Source: an uncultured Lachnospiraceae bacterium (GTDB lineage: Bacteria > Bacillota > Clostridia > Lachnospirales > Lachnospiraceae). From it: a DNA stretch of 64,000 nucleotides. Location of the stretch: positions 35,956 through 99,955 of the forward strand of contig CATXUX010000011.1 of assembly GCA_958402795.1 (NCBI GenBank), given 5' to 3'. Each line of letters begins with the position of its first letter. Within the stretch, counting starts at the first letter, position 1. The position numbers and the translations under genes are program-made. Shown here in pieces: positions 36,215 to 44,299 of the stretch. The notes beneath the pieces are model-generated. The model was given only the letters and a program-made list of their open reading frames with translations. It had not been told where the DNA came from and searched no databases.

Positions 36215-37302
36215 TACTTTTTATCGGAGATGAAGACAGAGGCTTTTTTGTCCGGGAGACGGCGGCGGTCCGTGGCGACCAAGTATCTTATATTAAAAGC
36301 GGAACCAGTATCTACAGCCAGCGCAGTGAACTGCTGAAACAGGAAGCAGATTACCTAGTCTTTGACATTGAGCAGTATCTTGACGCGGCGCCGGACCTTG
36401 CGGCAGAAATTGACCGGATTACAAGGGCGAAGAGCTGGGAAACCGTGATCTATGCGCCGGGATATGACAGGCAGAGCAGGATCGTACAAGAGCTGCAGTT
36501 TCACGGGATCCGGTATTTCATCTATTCCGGCAACAATGCCGAGGCACGGGAGGAGCTGGAATGCGCACTTTCCGGATACTATGTGGAGCCGGAAAAAGAA
36601 AGCATGGAGCAGATCCGGAAACGGGAAGAGACCGTTTCCGGCGGGAAGAAAATCGGGATCGCCGGAGCATGCAGGCGGATGGGGACAACGACACTTGCCA
36701 TACAGCTTGTCAAATACCTGCAGTTAAACGGATATAAGGCATGCTATCTGGAAGTCAATGATACCGGGTTCGTACAGCAGCATGAACAGACATTCAACGT
36801 GGTACATGACAGCTATCTTGGGAAAGTGACCTTTGCAGATGTGGAGATGTACTACAGGCAGGAAAACCTCCCGGCTGTTTTGAAACAGGATTACGACTAC
36901 TACGTGTATGATTTCGGTACATACATGGATACGGATTTTAACAAAACTTCTTTTCTGGAAAAGGATGCGCGCATTTTTGTGATGGGGAGCAAGGCGTCAG
37001 AGATGCCGTACAGTAAAGAGATCCTGCGAAACGAATACTATAGGGATGTGAGCTATGTATTTAATTTCATCTCGGAAAAGGAAAAAAGCGAGCTGCTGGA
37101 GTTTATGGAAGAGAAAGCAGGGCAGACCTATTTTATGCCATATGCGCCCGACCAGTTCGAATACGTGCCGGGGGAATATGAAAAGCTGCTCCCGGTGGAG
37201 GATATCAGCGTGAAGGAAGAGCCGACAAGGCGGAGAGGACTGTTTGGGTTTATGGGAAAGAAGGAGAAACATGGGAAAGCAGAAACAGGACGGGAAGTTT
37301 AA
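36211..37302 (+). CDS. TadZ/CpaE-like protein with degenerate P-loop
   Basis: 363 residues, GTG start. Residues 1-120 look like an atypical receiver-type fold (MILFIGDEDRGFFVRETAAV ... DYLVFDIEQYLDAA ... WETVIYAPGYDRQSRIVQELQFHGIRYFIYSG). Residues 145-340 resemble a ParA/MinD ATPase (KKIGIAGACRRMGTTTLAIQLVKYLQLNGYKACYLEVND; later DYYVYDFGT). The P-loop is RRMGTTT, with Met/Gly where the deviant Walker A has GK. TadZ and CpaE pilus-localising proteins have the same domain order and often altered P-loops. It may place the transfer machine at a site on the membrane. ATP hydrolysis is doubtful. Confidence 0.65.
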   Translation: MILFIGDEDRGFFVRETAAVRGDQVSYIKSGTSIYSQRSELLKQEADYLVFDIEQYLDAAPDLAAEIDRITRAKSWETVIYAPGYDRQSRIVQELQFHGIRYFIYSGNNAEAREELECALSGYYVEPEKESMEQIRKREETVSGGKKIGIAGACRRMGTTTLAIQLVKYLQLNGYKACYLEVNDTGFVQQHEQTFNVVHDSYLGKVTFADVEMYYRQENLPAVLKQDYDYYVYDFGTYMDTDFNKTSFLEKDARIFVMGSKASEMPYSKEILRNEYYRDVSYVFNFISEKEKSELLEFMEEKAGQTYFMPYAPDQFEYVPGEYEKLLPVEDISVKEEPTRRRGLFGFMGKKEKHGKAETGREV

Positions 37303-37594
37303 GACGGCGCTGGTAACGGCGGTCAAAGAGGAGCAGAAGGAGAAGCAGGAACAGAAGCGGCTCCACGCACAGTACCGGGAGGAAAACGAAAACGTCCGGA
37401 TCGTGGAAAAGACGAACATGGCAAAATTCCTGATCCGCTGTATCGGGGTTCTGGTCAGGACGGCTGCGACGGTTGCGCTTCTGGTCCTGGCGGCTGCAGG
37501 GTTTATCGCGCTGGTGTATCCGCAGGTGCGCTCAGAACTGATTCTAGTGCTTGTGCAGGTGGCATCAGAAGTAAAGAACATGCTGCAGTTATAG
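37271..37594 (+). CDS. Small single-helix membrane protein of the transfer operon
   Basis: 107 residues; the ATG at 37271 is preceded by AAGGAG. A strongly charged N-terminal coiled-coil-like stretch (VKEEQKEKQEQKRLHAQYREENENVRIVEK) and one long membrane helix (about 62-95). It overlaps the previous gene by 32 bases. Unknown function. Confidence 0.6.
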   Translation: MGKQKQDGKFKTALVTAVKEEQKEKQEQKRLHAQYREENENVRIVEKTNMAKFLIRCIGVLVRTAATVALLVLAAAGFIALVYPQVRSELILVLVQVASEVKNMLQL

Positions 37595-37662
37595 AGACCT
37601 GCAGGAAGTAACGTGCCGCGGCCGGAGAAGACGGGAGAAACCGTGGCAGCAAGGAGGGACAT

Positions 37663-37905
37663 ATGAAGTTTGCGAAAGGACGGGAAAAAGACGGGCAGGA
37701 TCGTTGGAATTATCTGTCGGTCGGATACTACAACGGGAAAGCAATCATAAAAAACGAGGCGGGGCGGCTGTATTATATCCGGTGCGAAGAACGTGCCGCG
37801 CCGATCGGAACCGTTGTGACAGGGAGCGCGGTGACGTCCATCGACAAGCTCCCACAGGAGGAACAGCAGCAGATCCAGGATATTTACGGGACAAAGAAGG
37901 ATTAA
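37663..37905 (+). CDS. Small protein of a paralogous pair (GYYNGK family)
   Basis: 80 residues, SD AAGGAGG. The core WNYLSVGYYNGKAIIKNEAGRLYYIRCEERAAPIGTV...IDKLPQEEQQQIQDIYG matches the product at 53899 (WIYTSIGYYNGKIIAKDIEGDLYYLEEDEEIAPFGIA...IEDLPEEEQKEIRERF). The two are therefore paralogues inside one element. They look like small all-beta proteins with a C-terminal helix. Position before the antirestriction gene may indicate an accessory role; the function is unknown. Confidence 0.65.
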   Translation: MKFAKGREKDGQDRWNYLSVGYYNGKAIIKNEAGRLYYIRCEERAAPIGTVVTGSAVTSIDKLPQEEQQQIQDIYGTKKD

Positions 37906-37942
37906 CATGGCAGCCGGCACGGCATATCAGGGAGGCGGAAAT

Positions 37943-40900
37943 ATGGCGTATACCAAAAATCTGACGAAAGAACAGAAAAAAGAACATGCACAGGCAGCGA
38001 AGCGGAAGAAAGAGGAAATGGAACGGATGGTCACGGAGCTTGCGGAAGGATGGGAGGAAGATCCGGGGCAGATCGCGGAACTGACCGCATTTGCCAGCAG
38101 GATGTACCAGTTCAGCGCGAAGAACACGATGCTGATCTACAGACAGAAACCCTATGCGACTTTTGTACAGTCCTTCCGGAACTGGAAAAAGATGGGGGCG
38201 TCCATTGTAAAAGGGGAGAAGGGCGCAAGGATCTATATGCCATATGAGACCGTGGTACTAAAAATCGGGAATCGGCTTGTCCCGCTGGAACATGCGACAA
38301 AGGAAGAAAAAATGCGGTACCATGCAGGCGAGATCGAGAGCATTACGGATACAAAGTTTAAGATCGGATATGTATTTGATATCGCACAGACGACGTTCCC
38401 GAAAGAGCAGTACCCGTCCCTGTTCCATATGGGATACCCTTCCGCAAAATACGCGCAGGTAGTACAGGGACTGACAGAGTATGCGGCAGAATGCCTTGGC
38501 TGTCCGGTCAGCATGGAGAACCTGCAGTCCATCGCCCTGCGCGGCGATTACAGCCCGTCTGAGAACCGGATCCGGCTCAATGCCCTGATGGAGGATACCC
38601 AGAAACTTTCCACGTTATCCCATGAGCTGGGACATGCCGTCATGCATGGCAGTTATGGGGATGGAAAGTCGGCTGCCCAAAAAGAACTGGAAGCAGATGC
38701 ATTCGGGATCATGCTGGAGTCCTACTGCGGGATCTCACCGACGGAGCCGCGGAAACGCCATCTGGCGGAGAATTACCGGGCATACAGGGAAGAAACCGCA
38801 GGAAACCCCGGAGCAGACAGTATCGAACAGGTGCTGGACCAGGTATACGGCGCATTCCGCGAGGAACTGCCGGATATTGACCGTCTGACACAGAAATATC
38901 TGAAGCAGGGATTACAGCCGGGAATGGAACCGGCCGGAATGGCACAGGAAATGCAGGACAATCCGATGCCAAACGCCACGGCACAGGAAATGCAGTTTGG
39001 AACGGTTTTTTATGATTCTGTACAGAGAATCCCGCCGGGAAAAGCACAGGGGCAGGCAGCCACACCGAATATAGGGAAGAAGTCACAGACAGCTTCGTCT
39101 GGTGCTGCAAAAAGGGCGCAGGCGGCCACACGGAAGCTGACAAGGAGCGAGATCTACGGGGAGATTAAGTGGAACGTCCGTATCACGGATTACGCAGCCA
39201 TGCACGGGATCCGGCTGCGGAGAGTGGGGCGTTATTATACGCTGGAAGCGCATGATTCGGTACGGATCGATCCGGTTCGGAACTGTTTCTGGCGTAACTC
39301 CGGCATCGGAAATAATACCAGGGGATCCGTGATCGACTTTGCACTGGCATTTGTCCATGACGGGGATATGCATGCCGCACTGACAGAACTGCAGGGAATG
39401 ATCTCCCTGGAAGTCCCTGCGGCGGCTCCGGGGGCGGGACGGCCTGCTTCCCGACCGGATCAGGCGCGGAGGCTGGATACGCAGAAGTCACTTAAGGAAT
39501 CCATGCCAAAGCGCGCCGCGAACATGCACCGTGCATATGCCTACCTGACACAGAGCCGTTATATCGATCCGGACATTGTGCAGGATTTTGTCAATCGGAA
39601 AATGCTCTACCAGGACGTCAGGGGGAACTGCGTTTTCGTGGCATATGGGGAGGATGGCGAACCGAATTTTGCCACATTCCGGGGGACGCTGACACAGCGG
39701 AAATTCCTTGGGGACGTGCCGGGGAGCGACTATGGCAGGAACTTCTATATCGACAACCATGCGGAGAAACTGGTAGTGACAGAAAGCGTGATCGACGCCA
39801 TGAGCGTGATGTCCATCCTGAAGGGGCAGGGCAGGGATCCGAAAGAGTACGATTATCTGGCGCTGACCGGGACGGCAAAGCAGGAACCCGTTGTCCGGCA
39901 TCTGCAGGAGAAGCCGAAGAAAGAGGTGCTGCTGTCGCTGGACCATGACCTGGCAGGCGTGGAAGGGATGCAGGCGATCCATGACCGGATCCGGGAACAC
40001 GGGATAGAAACAAAAATCAGCTGCCATGTCCCGGAGGGGAAAGACTGGAACGAGGACCTGGCAGCCGCCTGTAAGAAATTCCGGGGGATGGACACGGTTC
40101 CGTATCTGGAAGGGAAAGAACTCCCGGTGATCCACGAATGTGCCATCCAGAGTACGGAAAAAGTCGAAGAAAGAGGATTCCGCAGACGGGAAGGGCGGCA
40201 TCAGTACCGGCTTGTCGAACTGGGGGAAAACGGGCAGCTTGTCCCGGTACAGACAGAAAAACCGAACGTCCTGTATTTTTCGCCGCATGAGGTGAAAGAA
40301 CAGGTCCCTCCGATGTACCGGCTGGTCAACTATGCGGAGTTGGAAAAACAGCAGGAAGAGATACTTGGGGCACAGCAGAAAGCAGCGTTTACACCACAAG
40401 GAGAGGGAACTCCGGGAAGCGGGGCAGAGACCGGAGCCGGAAGAAAAGCACTGGAACCAGCAGGAAACAGACCGGAAGGAAAGAAAATGCCGGAACAGGC
40501 AGAGACAGTGGGAGAAGGATTACAGATCCGGAAGTTTTATCTGGAAAACGGAACGGTGCTTGCAGACTGCATCCATCGGGGAGAAGAGGAGAAGTGCGGC
40601 ATCTGGAAGAAAGACGGAAAATACTATATCGCGACAGGATATAAGTTTGACGGTACGTGGGAGGAACATGGCATGGACAAGGCTGCCATGGAAAAGCTGC
40701 AGCAGGAGACCGGAATTCCGTTGGAGAAATTCGAAAAACTGCCGGATTCCCTGCTCTATTCCGAAGATTTTGCAAACCGGGAACCAACGCAGCAGGCAGA
40801 GATGGGGAAGGAAACACTCGGACGCGTAACAGAGACCAAAGCTGAAAGCAAAGTGCCGGAACCGGCAGAAACAGCGGGAGACAGGCTGCAGGACAGGAGC

Positions 40901-41368
40901 TTCTATCTGGAAAATGGCCGGCGGATACGCGGTCGGGGAAACGCCGGCAGGCTGCTGGTAAGGAAGTTTTACCTGGACAATGGGACAGTACTCGCAGACT
41001 GCGTATACCAAGGGGAAGAGCAGCAATGTGGTATCCTGAAGGAAGATGGAAATTACCTTATCAGCACGGGATATACATTTGGCGGTACGCAGGATGAATT
41101 TCCCCTGGGGCAGGACACTTTGGAGAAACTGCAGCAGCAGATAGGGATCCCGCTGGAGGAATTCGAAAGGCTGCCTGGAAAGCTGCTCTATTCCGAAGAT
41201 TTTGTCAATCGGGAACCGGCGCTGCAGCCGGGGGCAGTGAAAAACAGCGTGCAGTCTCCGGATCTGCAGAATATGCAGGGAAATACAGGAACACAGCAGG
41301 GACAGCCGACAAACCATAATGCGCGGCATTCCGTGCAGCCGAGACGCCAGATGGAGCTGGAACTGTAA
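37943..41368 (+). CDS. ArdC-type antirestriction / metallopeptidase / Toprim multidomain protein
   Basis: 1141 residues. The ATG at 37943 has GGGAGG 7 bases upstream; a start at 37907 is in frame without an SD. Domains in order: ArdC-like ssDNA-binding domain (about 1-130; RMYQFSAKNTMLIYRQKPYATFVQSFRNWKKMG); zinc metallopeptidase (LSHELGHAVMHG, H227/E228/H231); a CHC2/DUF3991-like part (about 400-560); a Toprim-like fold (VVTESVIDAMSVMSIL near 610, LLSLDHDLAGVEGM near 666). At the C-terminus there are two copies of an 85-90 residue module (about 860-945 and 1005-1093; KFYL.NGTVLADC...GEE..CGI...G.Y.I.TGY.F.GT). A fragment of a third copy (RSFYLENG) lies just before the second. ArdC proteins protect entering single-stranded DNA from restriction. 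The Toprim part suggests primase or strand handling after transfer. Confidence 0.88.
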   Translation: MAYTKNLTKEQKKEHAQAAKRKKEEMERMVTELAEGWEEDPGQIAELTAFASRMYQFSAKNTMLIYRQKPYATFVQSFRNWKKMGASIVKGEKGARIYMPYETVVLKIGNRLVPLEHATKEEKMRYHAGEIESITDTKFKIGYVFDIAQTTFPKEQYPSLFHMGYPSAKYAQVVQGLTEYAAECLGCPVSMENLQSIALRGDYSPSENRIRLNALMEDTQKLSTLSHELGHAVMHGSYGDGKSAAQKELEADAFGIMLESYCGISPTEPRKRHLAENYRAYREETAGNPGADSIEQVLDQVYGAFREELPDIDRLTQKYLKQGLQPGMEPAGMAQEMQDNPMPNATAQEMQFGTVFYDSVQRIPPGKAQGQAATPNIGKKSQTASSGAAKRAQAATRKLTRSEIYGEIKWNVRITDYAAMHGIRLRRVGRYYTLEAHDSVRIDPVRNCFWRNSGIGNNTRGSVIDFALAFVHDGDMHAALTELQGMISLEVPAAAPGAGRPASRPDQARRLDTQKSLKESMPKRAANMHRAYAYLTQSRYIDPDIVQDFVNRKMLYQDVRGNCVFVAYGEDGEPNFATFRGTLTQRKFLGDVPGSDYGRNFYIDNHAEKLVVTESVIDAMSVMSILKGQGRDPKEYDYLALTGTAKQEPVVRHLQEKPKKEVLLSLDHDLAGVEGMQAIHDRIREHGIETKISCHVPEGKDWNEDLAAACKKFRGMDTVPYLEGKELPVIHECAIQSTEKVEERGFRRREGRHQYRLVELGENGQLVPVQTEKPNVLYFSPHEVKEQVPPMYRLVNYAELEKQQEEILGAQQKAAFTPQGEGTPGSGAETGAGRKALEPAGNRPEGKKMPEQAETVGEGLQIRKFYLENGTVLADCIHRGEEEKCGIWKKDGKYYIATGYKFDGTWEEHGMDKAAMEKLQQETGIPLEKFEKLPDSLLYSEDFANREPTQQAEMGKETLGRVTETKAESKVPEPAETAGDRLQDRSFYLENGRRIRGRGNAGRLLVRKFYLDNGTVLADCVYQGEEQQCGILKEDGNYLISTGYTFGGTQDEFPLGQDTLEKLQQQIGIPLEEFERLPGKLLYSEDFVNREPALQPGAVKNSVQSPDLQNMQGNTGTQQGQPTNHNARHSVQPRRQMELEL

Positions 41369-41435
41369 GCCGGGACGGGACGCATGGATATACACATACA
41401 TAAGCCGGAAGGCAGGAAAGAAAGGAGGGCAGACC

Positions 41436-42329
41436 ATGCAGCGAATCGAATTTTCATTATTCAAGAGTTTCTTTGAAAAAGACCTGACAGGGAATGAGAT
41501 TGACTTTATCATCACCTTGTCACAGTATCAGAATGACCGGGGCGAAGTATGCGCCATGCATTATAAAGAAATGATGGAACAGACCGGCATGGCCGCCCAG
41601 TCATTCTACAACTGCAAACAGTCCCTGCAGGAAAAGGGCGTCATCCGTGTAACCAGAGGGGAAAATGATTATGACATTACCCTGATCGGAAACGATTTCT
41701 CCGGATATACTGACGAGGATTACAGCACCGGGAATGTGCGGTATATCAGTACGAATAAAAAGCTGTTTTCTGATGCAAACTGGAAAAAACTCAAACCAAA
41801 GCAGAAGCTTCTTGCAATGGATCTTTTGAACATCTGCACGGCAGGAAACCGTACGTACCGGATCGGCAGGGAGAAGTTTATAGAAAAATATGCAGACGGG
41901 ATGAATCCGGACGGAAGCAGGAGAGAAGGACTGCTCCATGTAACGGAGCGCACGCTACAGAAGTATCTTAAAATGCTGAAACTGTATTTCTATATCGGCT
42001 TAAAAGACGGGACATATTATATTACCCTGCGCTCCCATTTTGCAAAACGGAATACGGAATGCGAGAAAGACGCCACTTACCGGCGTCTGATCAAAGCGTC
42101 CTGCAGACGGGACAGGATCCAGGAACAGCCGGAAAAGGAAGTGGGCGGGATCCTGAAATTATTGAATGCATACAATGAGAAACTGATCCGCCAGTTTGTG
42201 TACATACCGGATCTGTTTCACAGGATGCTGGAAGTGATCAACATTAAAGTAGCGGATACAAGAAAATGGAAACGGTATCTGAAGAAGACGCTTTTCCATA
42301 AACTGTTGAATGAAGCGGTGGCAGCATAA
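41436..42329 (+). CDS. Rep-like winged-helix protein
   Basis: 297 residues; the ATG at 41436 is preceded by AAAGGAGG. Residues 1-80 look like a winged helix (FFEKDLTGNEIDFIITLSQYQNDRGEVCAMHYKEMMEQTGMAAQSFYNCKQSLQEKGVIRVTRGE). A second helix-rich DNA-binding-like domain follows (about 110-200; LKPKQKLLAMDLLNICTAGNRTYRIGREKF, LHVTERTLQKYLKMLKLYFYIGLKDGTYYI). Double winged-helix layouts are common in plasmid replication initiators. The large non-coding region with direct repeats directly downstream fits an origin. Identification as Rep is inference; a transcription regulator is the alternative. Confidence 0.6.
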   Translation: MQRIEFSLFKSFFEKDLTGNEIDFIITLSQYQNDRGEVCAMHYKEMMEQTGMAAQSFYNCKQSLQEKGVIRVTRGENDYDITLIGNDFSGYTDEDYSTGNVRYISTNKKLFSDANWKKLKPKQKLLAMDLLNICTAGNRTYRIGREKFIEKYADGMNPDGSRREGLLHVTERTLQKYLKMLKLYFYIGLKDGTYYITLRSHFAKRNTECEKDATYRRLIKASCRRDRIQEQPEKEVGGILKLLNAYNEKLIRQFVYIPDLFHRMLEVINIKVADTRKWKRYLKKTLFHKLLNEAVAA

Positions 42330-42543
42330 GAGTGGAAATAAGAGACTTGTCCTGAACAGGGCAGGTCTAAAAGGCATCCCGGTCTGCAGGGCAGGAAAAG
42401 GATCACAGGCAAAAAAACAGAAGGAATTCCGGCAGGAATGCACTGGGAAATCGAAGAAAAAAGCACTGGCAGGGAGAAATGCCAGGGGAAAAACGAAAGT
42501 TTACGGCGCGGCGTCACGCCGTATTTTTTTGCACGGAAAATCC

Positions 42544-42685
42544 CATTCCAATTTCGAGGTATTTTTTACGGATCAATTCCAATTCCGGGACAAGTGGAAA
42601 AAGCGGCATTCCAGTTTTGAGGCATTATTCCGGACAACTTTTCCAATTCCGGACATGTGGATAAGTGCGGGACCCCCTGGTCTGA
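42544..42685. repeat. 63-bp direct repeat pair with nic-like TAAGTGCG; candidate oriT or oriV
   Basis: Two imperfect copies of a 63-base unit begin at 42544 and 42607, each opening CATTCCA.TTT.GAGG.ATT, containing TTCCAATTCCGG and ending GTGG.A(T)AAG(TG)CGG. The second copy ends in GTGGATAAGTGCGGGACC; TAAGTGCG (42662-42669) equals the core of nic sites of the RSF1010/MOBQ type. A short inverted repeat GACC-CCCT-GGTC follows (42671-42682). It lies directly after the Rep-like gene in a non-coding stretch. Origin of transfer or of replication are both possible. Confidence 0.4.
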
Positions 42686-43118
42686 AAGGCTTTTAAAGGC
42701 TTCCGGGAAAGGGAGTAAATCTAATAGTATCTATAATCCATCTGTATTTGAAATCCATAAGTATGCTGTGCACGGAAACCGGAAGATCCGTGCGCCTGCC
42801 ATGCGGCAGGATATTTCTTTGTGACGCCGGAACACTTCGGGCGGATCAACAGTATTTTTAATCTGCAGGGGAAAAAGGATGAAGGAACGGCCCGTTTTCC
42901 ACAGATACATACTGGAGACGGACCAGGGAATATTTCCGGATAGAGACGGTACAAATAGGAATTCCGGATCTGGCATCAGGCAGGAAATTTTCTCCCATGC
43001 CATACGGCATGGACTCTCGATAAAAAAGAAAAAGAGAGCCTGGAATCAGGGCAGTTTTATAGAGTATATACTTTGAAAATAGTATAATTAGAGTAAAGAA
43101 AGGAAGGTGGAAAAAGCA
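42686..43118. other. Non-coding region with inverted repeats
   Basis: No credible gene. It contains a stem GCACGGA/TCCGTGC and a CCTGCC-ATGC-GGCAGG hairpin (both within 42770-42815), a tandem AAAGGCTTTTAAAGGCTT near 42686, and an AT-rich promoter-like segment with TATAAT at 43083-43088 ahead of the 43119 gene. Together with the repeats just upstream this makes nearly 790 bases without a supported gene. Confidence 0.5.
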
Positions 43119-43385
43119 ATGAAAGTAGGGAATTATCAGATCGGCAGATACCACGCCATCATAAAAAAGAGATATGAGGATGGAAGCGTGGACTATGAGA
43201 CGTCGTTTTCTGACAGGGAAGATCTCGTAGAAAGTGTATGCTGCCTGAGAATGTGTATGGGGAAAACCGTGGGACTGGCGACTGCGGATCCGAAAGTGCT
43301 TACGGGTGTAGAGGTTATCCGTGGGAAGCAGGATATCATTGAGGAACTGCAGGCATATGCCGGAGAAGTGGCAGGAAGATGGTGA
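43119..43385 (+). CDS. Small protein, function unknown
   Basis: 88 residues; the ATG at 43119 has AAGGAAGGTGG upstream. The sequence starts MKVGNYQIGRYHAIIKKRYEDGSVDYETSFSDREDLVESVCCLRMCMGK and has three Cys close together. It opens a series of small genes with good SD sites. No family recognised. Confidence 0.6.
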   Translation: MKVGNYQIGRYHAIIKKRYEDGSVDYETSFSDREDLVESVCCLRMCMGKTVGLATADPKVLTGVEVIRGKQDIIEELQAYAGEVAGRW

Positions 43386-43426
43386 GCCGGTAATATAAGG
43401 CAGGGAAAGAAAGGACAGGAATTAGC

Positions 43427-43729
43427 ATGGAAAAGAAAACGGGAATGCGGATTACCGCAGATAAGGAAAAAATGTATTGCCTCCTGGAAGATAAGAGGGG
43501 AAACCTTCCGACTATGGAAGAGACCGAGTATGAATGTTTTATGGGGGAATACTGGCTGGATTATTCCGATGTACAGAGCGGCTATTGGACAACCGCATTG
43601 TACGGTGTATGCGCCGGAAGACCGTATCTCTGGATCAAAGACGAATGTACAGGGAAAATACAGAGCCTCTTTCCGGTAAGCAGGGAGCTTCTGGACCGCG
43701 GCATGCTGGCCGTGGAAAGGGCAGGCTGA
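43427..43729 (+). CDS. Small protein, function unknown
   Basis: 100 residues after AAAGGACAGG. Acidic and aromatic (YECFMGEYWLDYSDVQSGYWTTALYGVCAGRPYLWIKDECTGKIQSLFPVS). Soluble, no recognised motif. It is followed by a run of eight G and a 7-bp hairpin (TCCGGCG/CGCCGGA, 43741-43758) before the next gene. Confidence 0.6.
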   Translation: MEKKTGMRITADKEKMYCLLEDKRGNLPTMEETEYECFMGEYWLDYSDVQSGYWTTALYGVCAGRPYLWIKDECTGKIQSLFPVSRELLDRGMLAVERAG

Positions 43730-43802
43730 CGGGGGGGGAATCCGGCGTCTGCGCCGGAGAAAATGGAATTGTGATTCATGCAGAGAAAGGAAAGGTGTCA
43801 GT

Positions 43803-44069
43803 ATGGAAAAGGAAATGGATGTAAAAGAGGCAGTAAAAAGAAAAAGAAAAGCAATGAGTCCGGAGGAACGGGAACTGGAGGAGAAAGTTGTGGAGATCGC
43901 CATGCTTCAGATGATGGATCTGGATGAGATTGTTGAAAAGGAGTTGGAAAAGCTCAAATGCAGATACGGACCGGCTACCGTAGAATGGCAGATCCGGGTA
44001 AGTGGGTTCTGGGTAATCCTCGGAAAACATATAGATCCGTCTTCTACGGATGCGGAAACGGAGGGATGA
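43803..44069 (+). CDS. Small charged helical protein, function unknown
   Basis: 88 residues, SD AAAGGAAAGG. The first 60 residues are charged and helical (MEKEMDVKEAVKRKRKAMSPEERELEEKVVEIAMLQMMDLDEIVEKELEKLKCRYG). Soluble. Unknown. Confidence 0.55.
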   Translation: MEKEMDVKEAVKRKRKAMSPEERELEEKVVEIAMLQMMDLDEIVEKELEKLKCRYGPATVEWQIRVSGFWVILGKHIDPSSTDAETEG

Positions 44070-44072
44070 AAA

Positions 44073-44237
44073 GTGTATTGTGAAGACTGGATGGTATCCG
44101 GATGTGGAGAGAAAGTATGCTGCTTCGACTGCGGCAGGAAAGCGGAATGTGAGGCGGATCCGGAGATCACACCTTGTGAGAGAACCAGAGAAGCCAGCGC
44201 GGTATGCTGCTTAAGGACAAATGAGATACCCGATTGA
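44073..44237 (+). CDS. 54-residue cysteine-rich protein, zinc-ribbon-like
   Basis: A GTG at 44073 has GAGGG 7 bases upstream. Eight or nine Cys occur in 54 residues (YCEDWMVSGCGEKVCCFDCGRKAECEADPE...PCERTREASAVCC). Spacing such as CCFDCGRKAEC suggests metal binding. It follows the previous stop by 3 bases, so it is probably co-transcribed. A second small four-Cys protein lies at 50757. Confidence 0.55.
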   Translation: MYCEDWMVSGCGEKVCCFDCGRKAECEADPEITPCERTREASAVCCLRTNEIPD

Positions 44238-44299
44238 CGGAAGCACGCAGTAGCCGCCGGGGAATGCGGCCGGATGCTGCAGATTGGAGGAAAATACTT

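Noticed and set aside
42310..42696. 128-codon frame overlapping the Rep-like gene end
   Set aside because: It runs through the 63-base direct repeats, has a Lys/Arg-rich composition typical of chance translation, and lacks an SD.
42879..43076. 65-codon frame in the non-coding region
   Set aside because: The purine run before its ATG is too close to serve as an SD, and no family-like sequence is visible. The inverted repeats around it fit a control region better.
42310..43118. Riboswitch or T-box in the long non-coding region
   Set aside because: No specifier-loop or known aptamer core pattern was seen. The repeats fit an origin better.
43731..43738. Run of eight G as a phase-variation switch
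   Set aside because: The run lies 2 bases after a stop codon and before the next gene's own SD. It joins no two frames into a longer recognisable protein.
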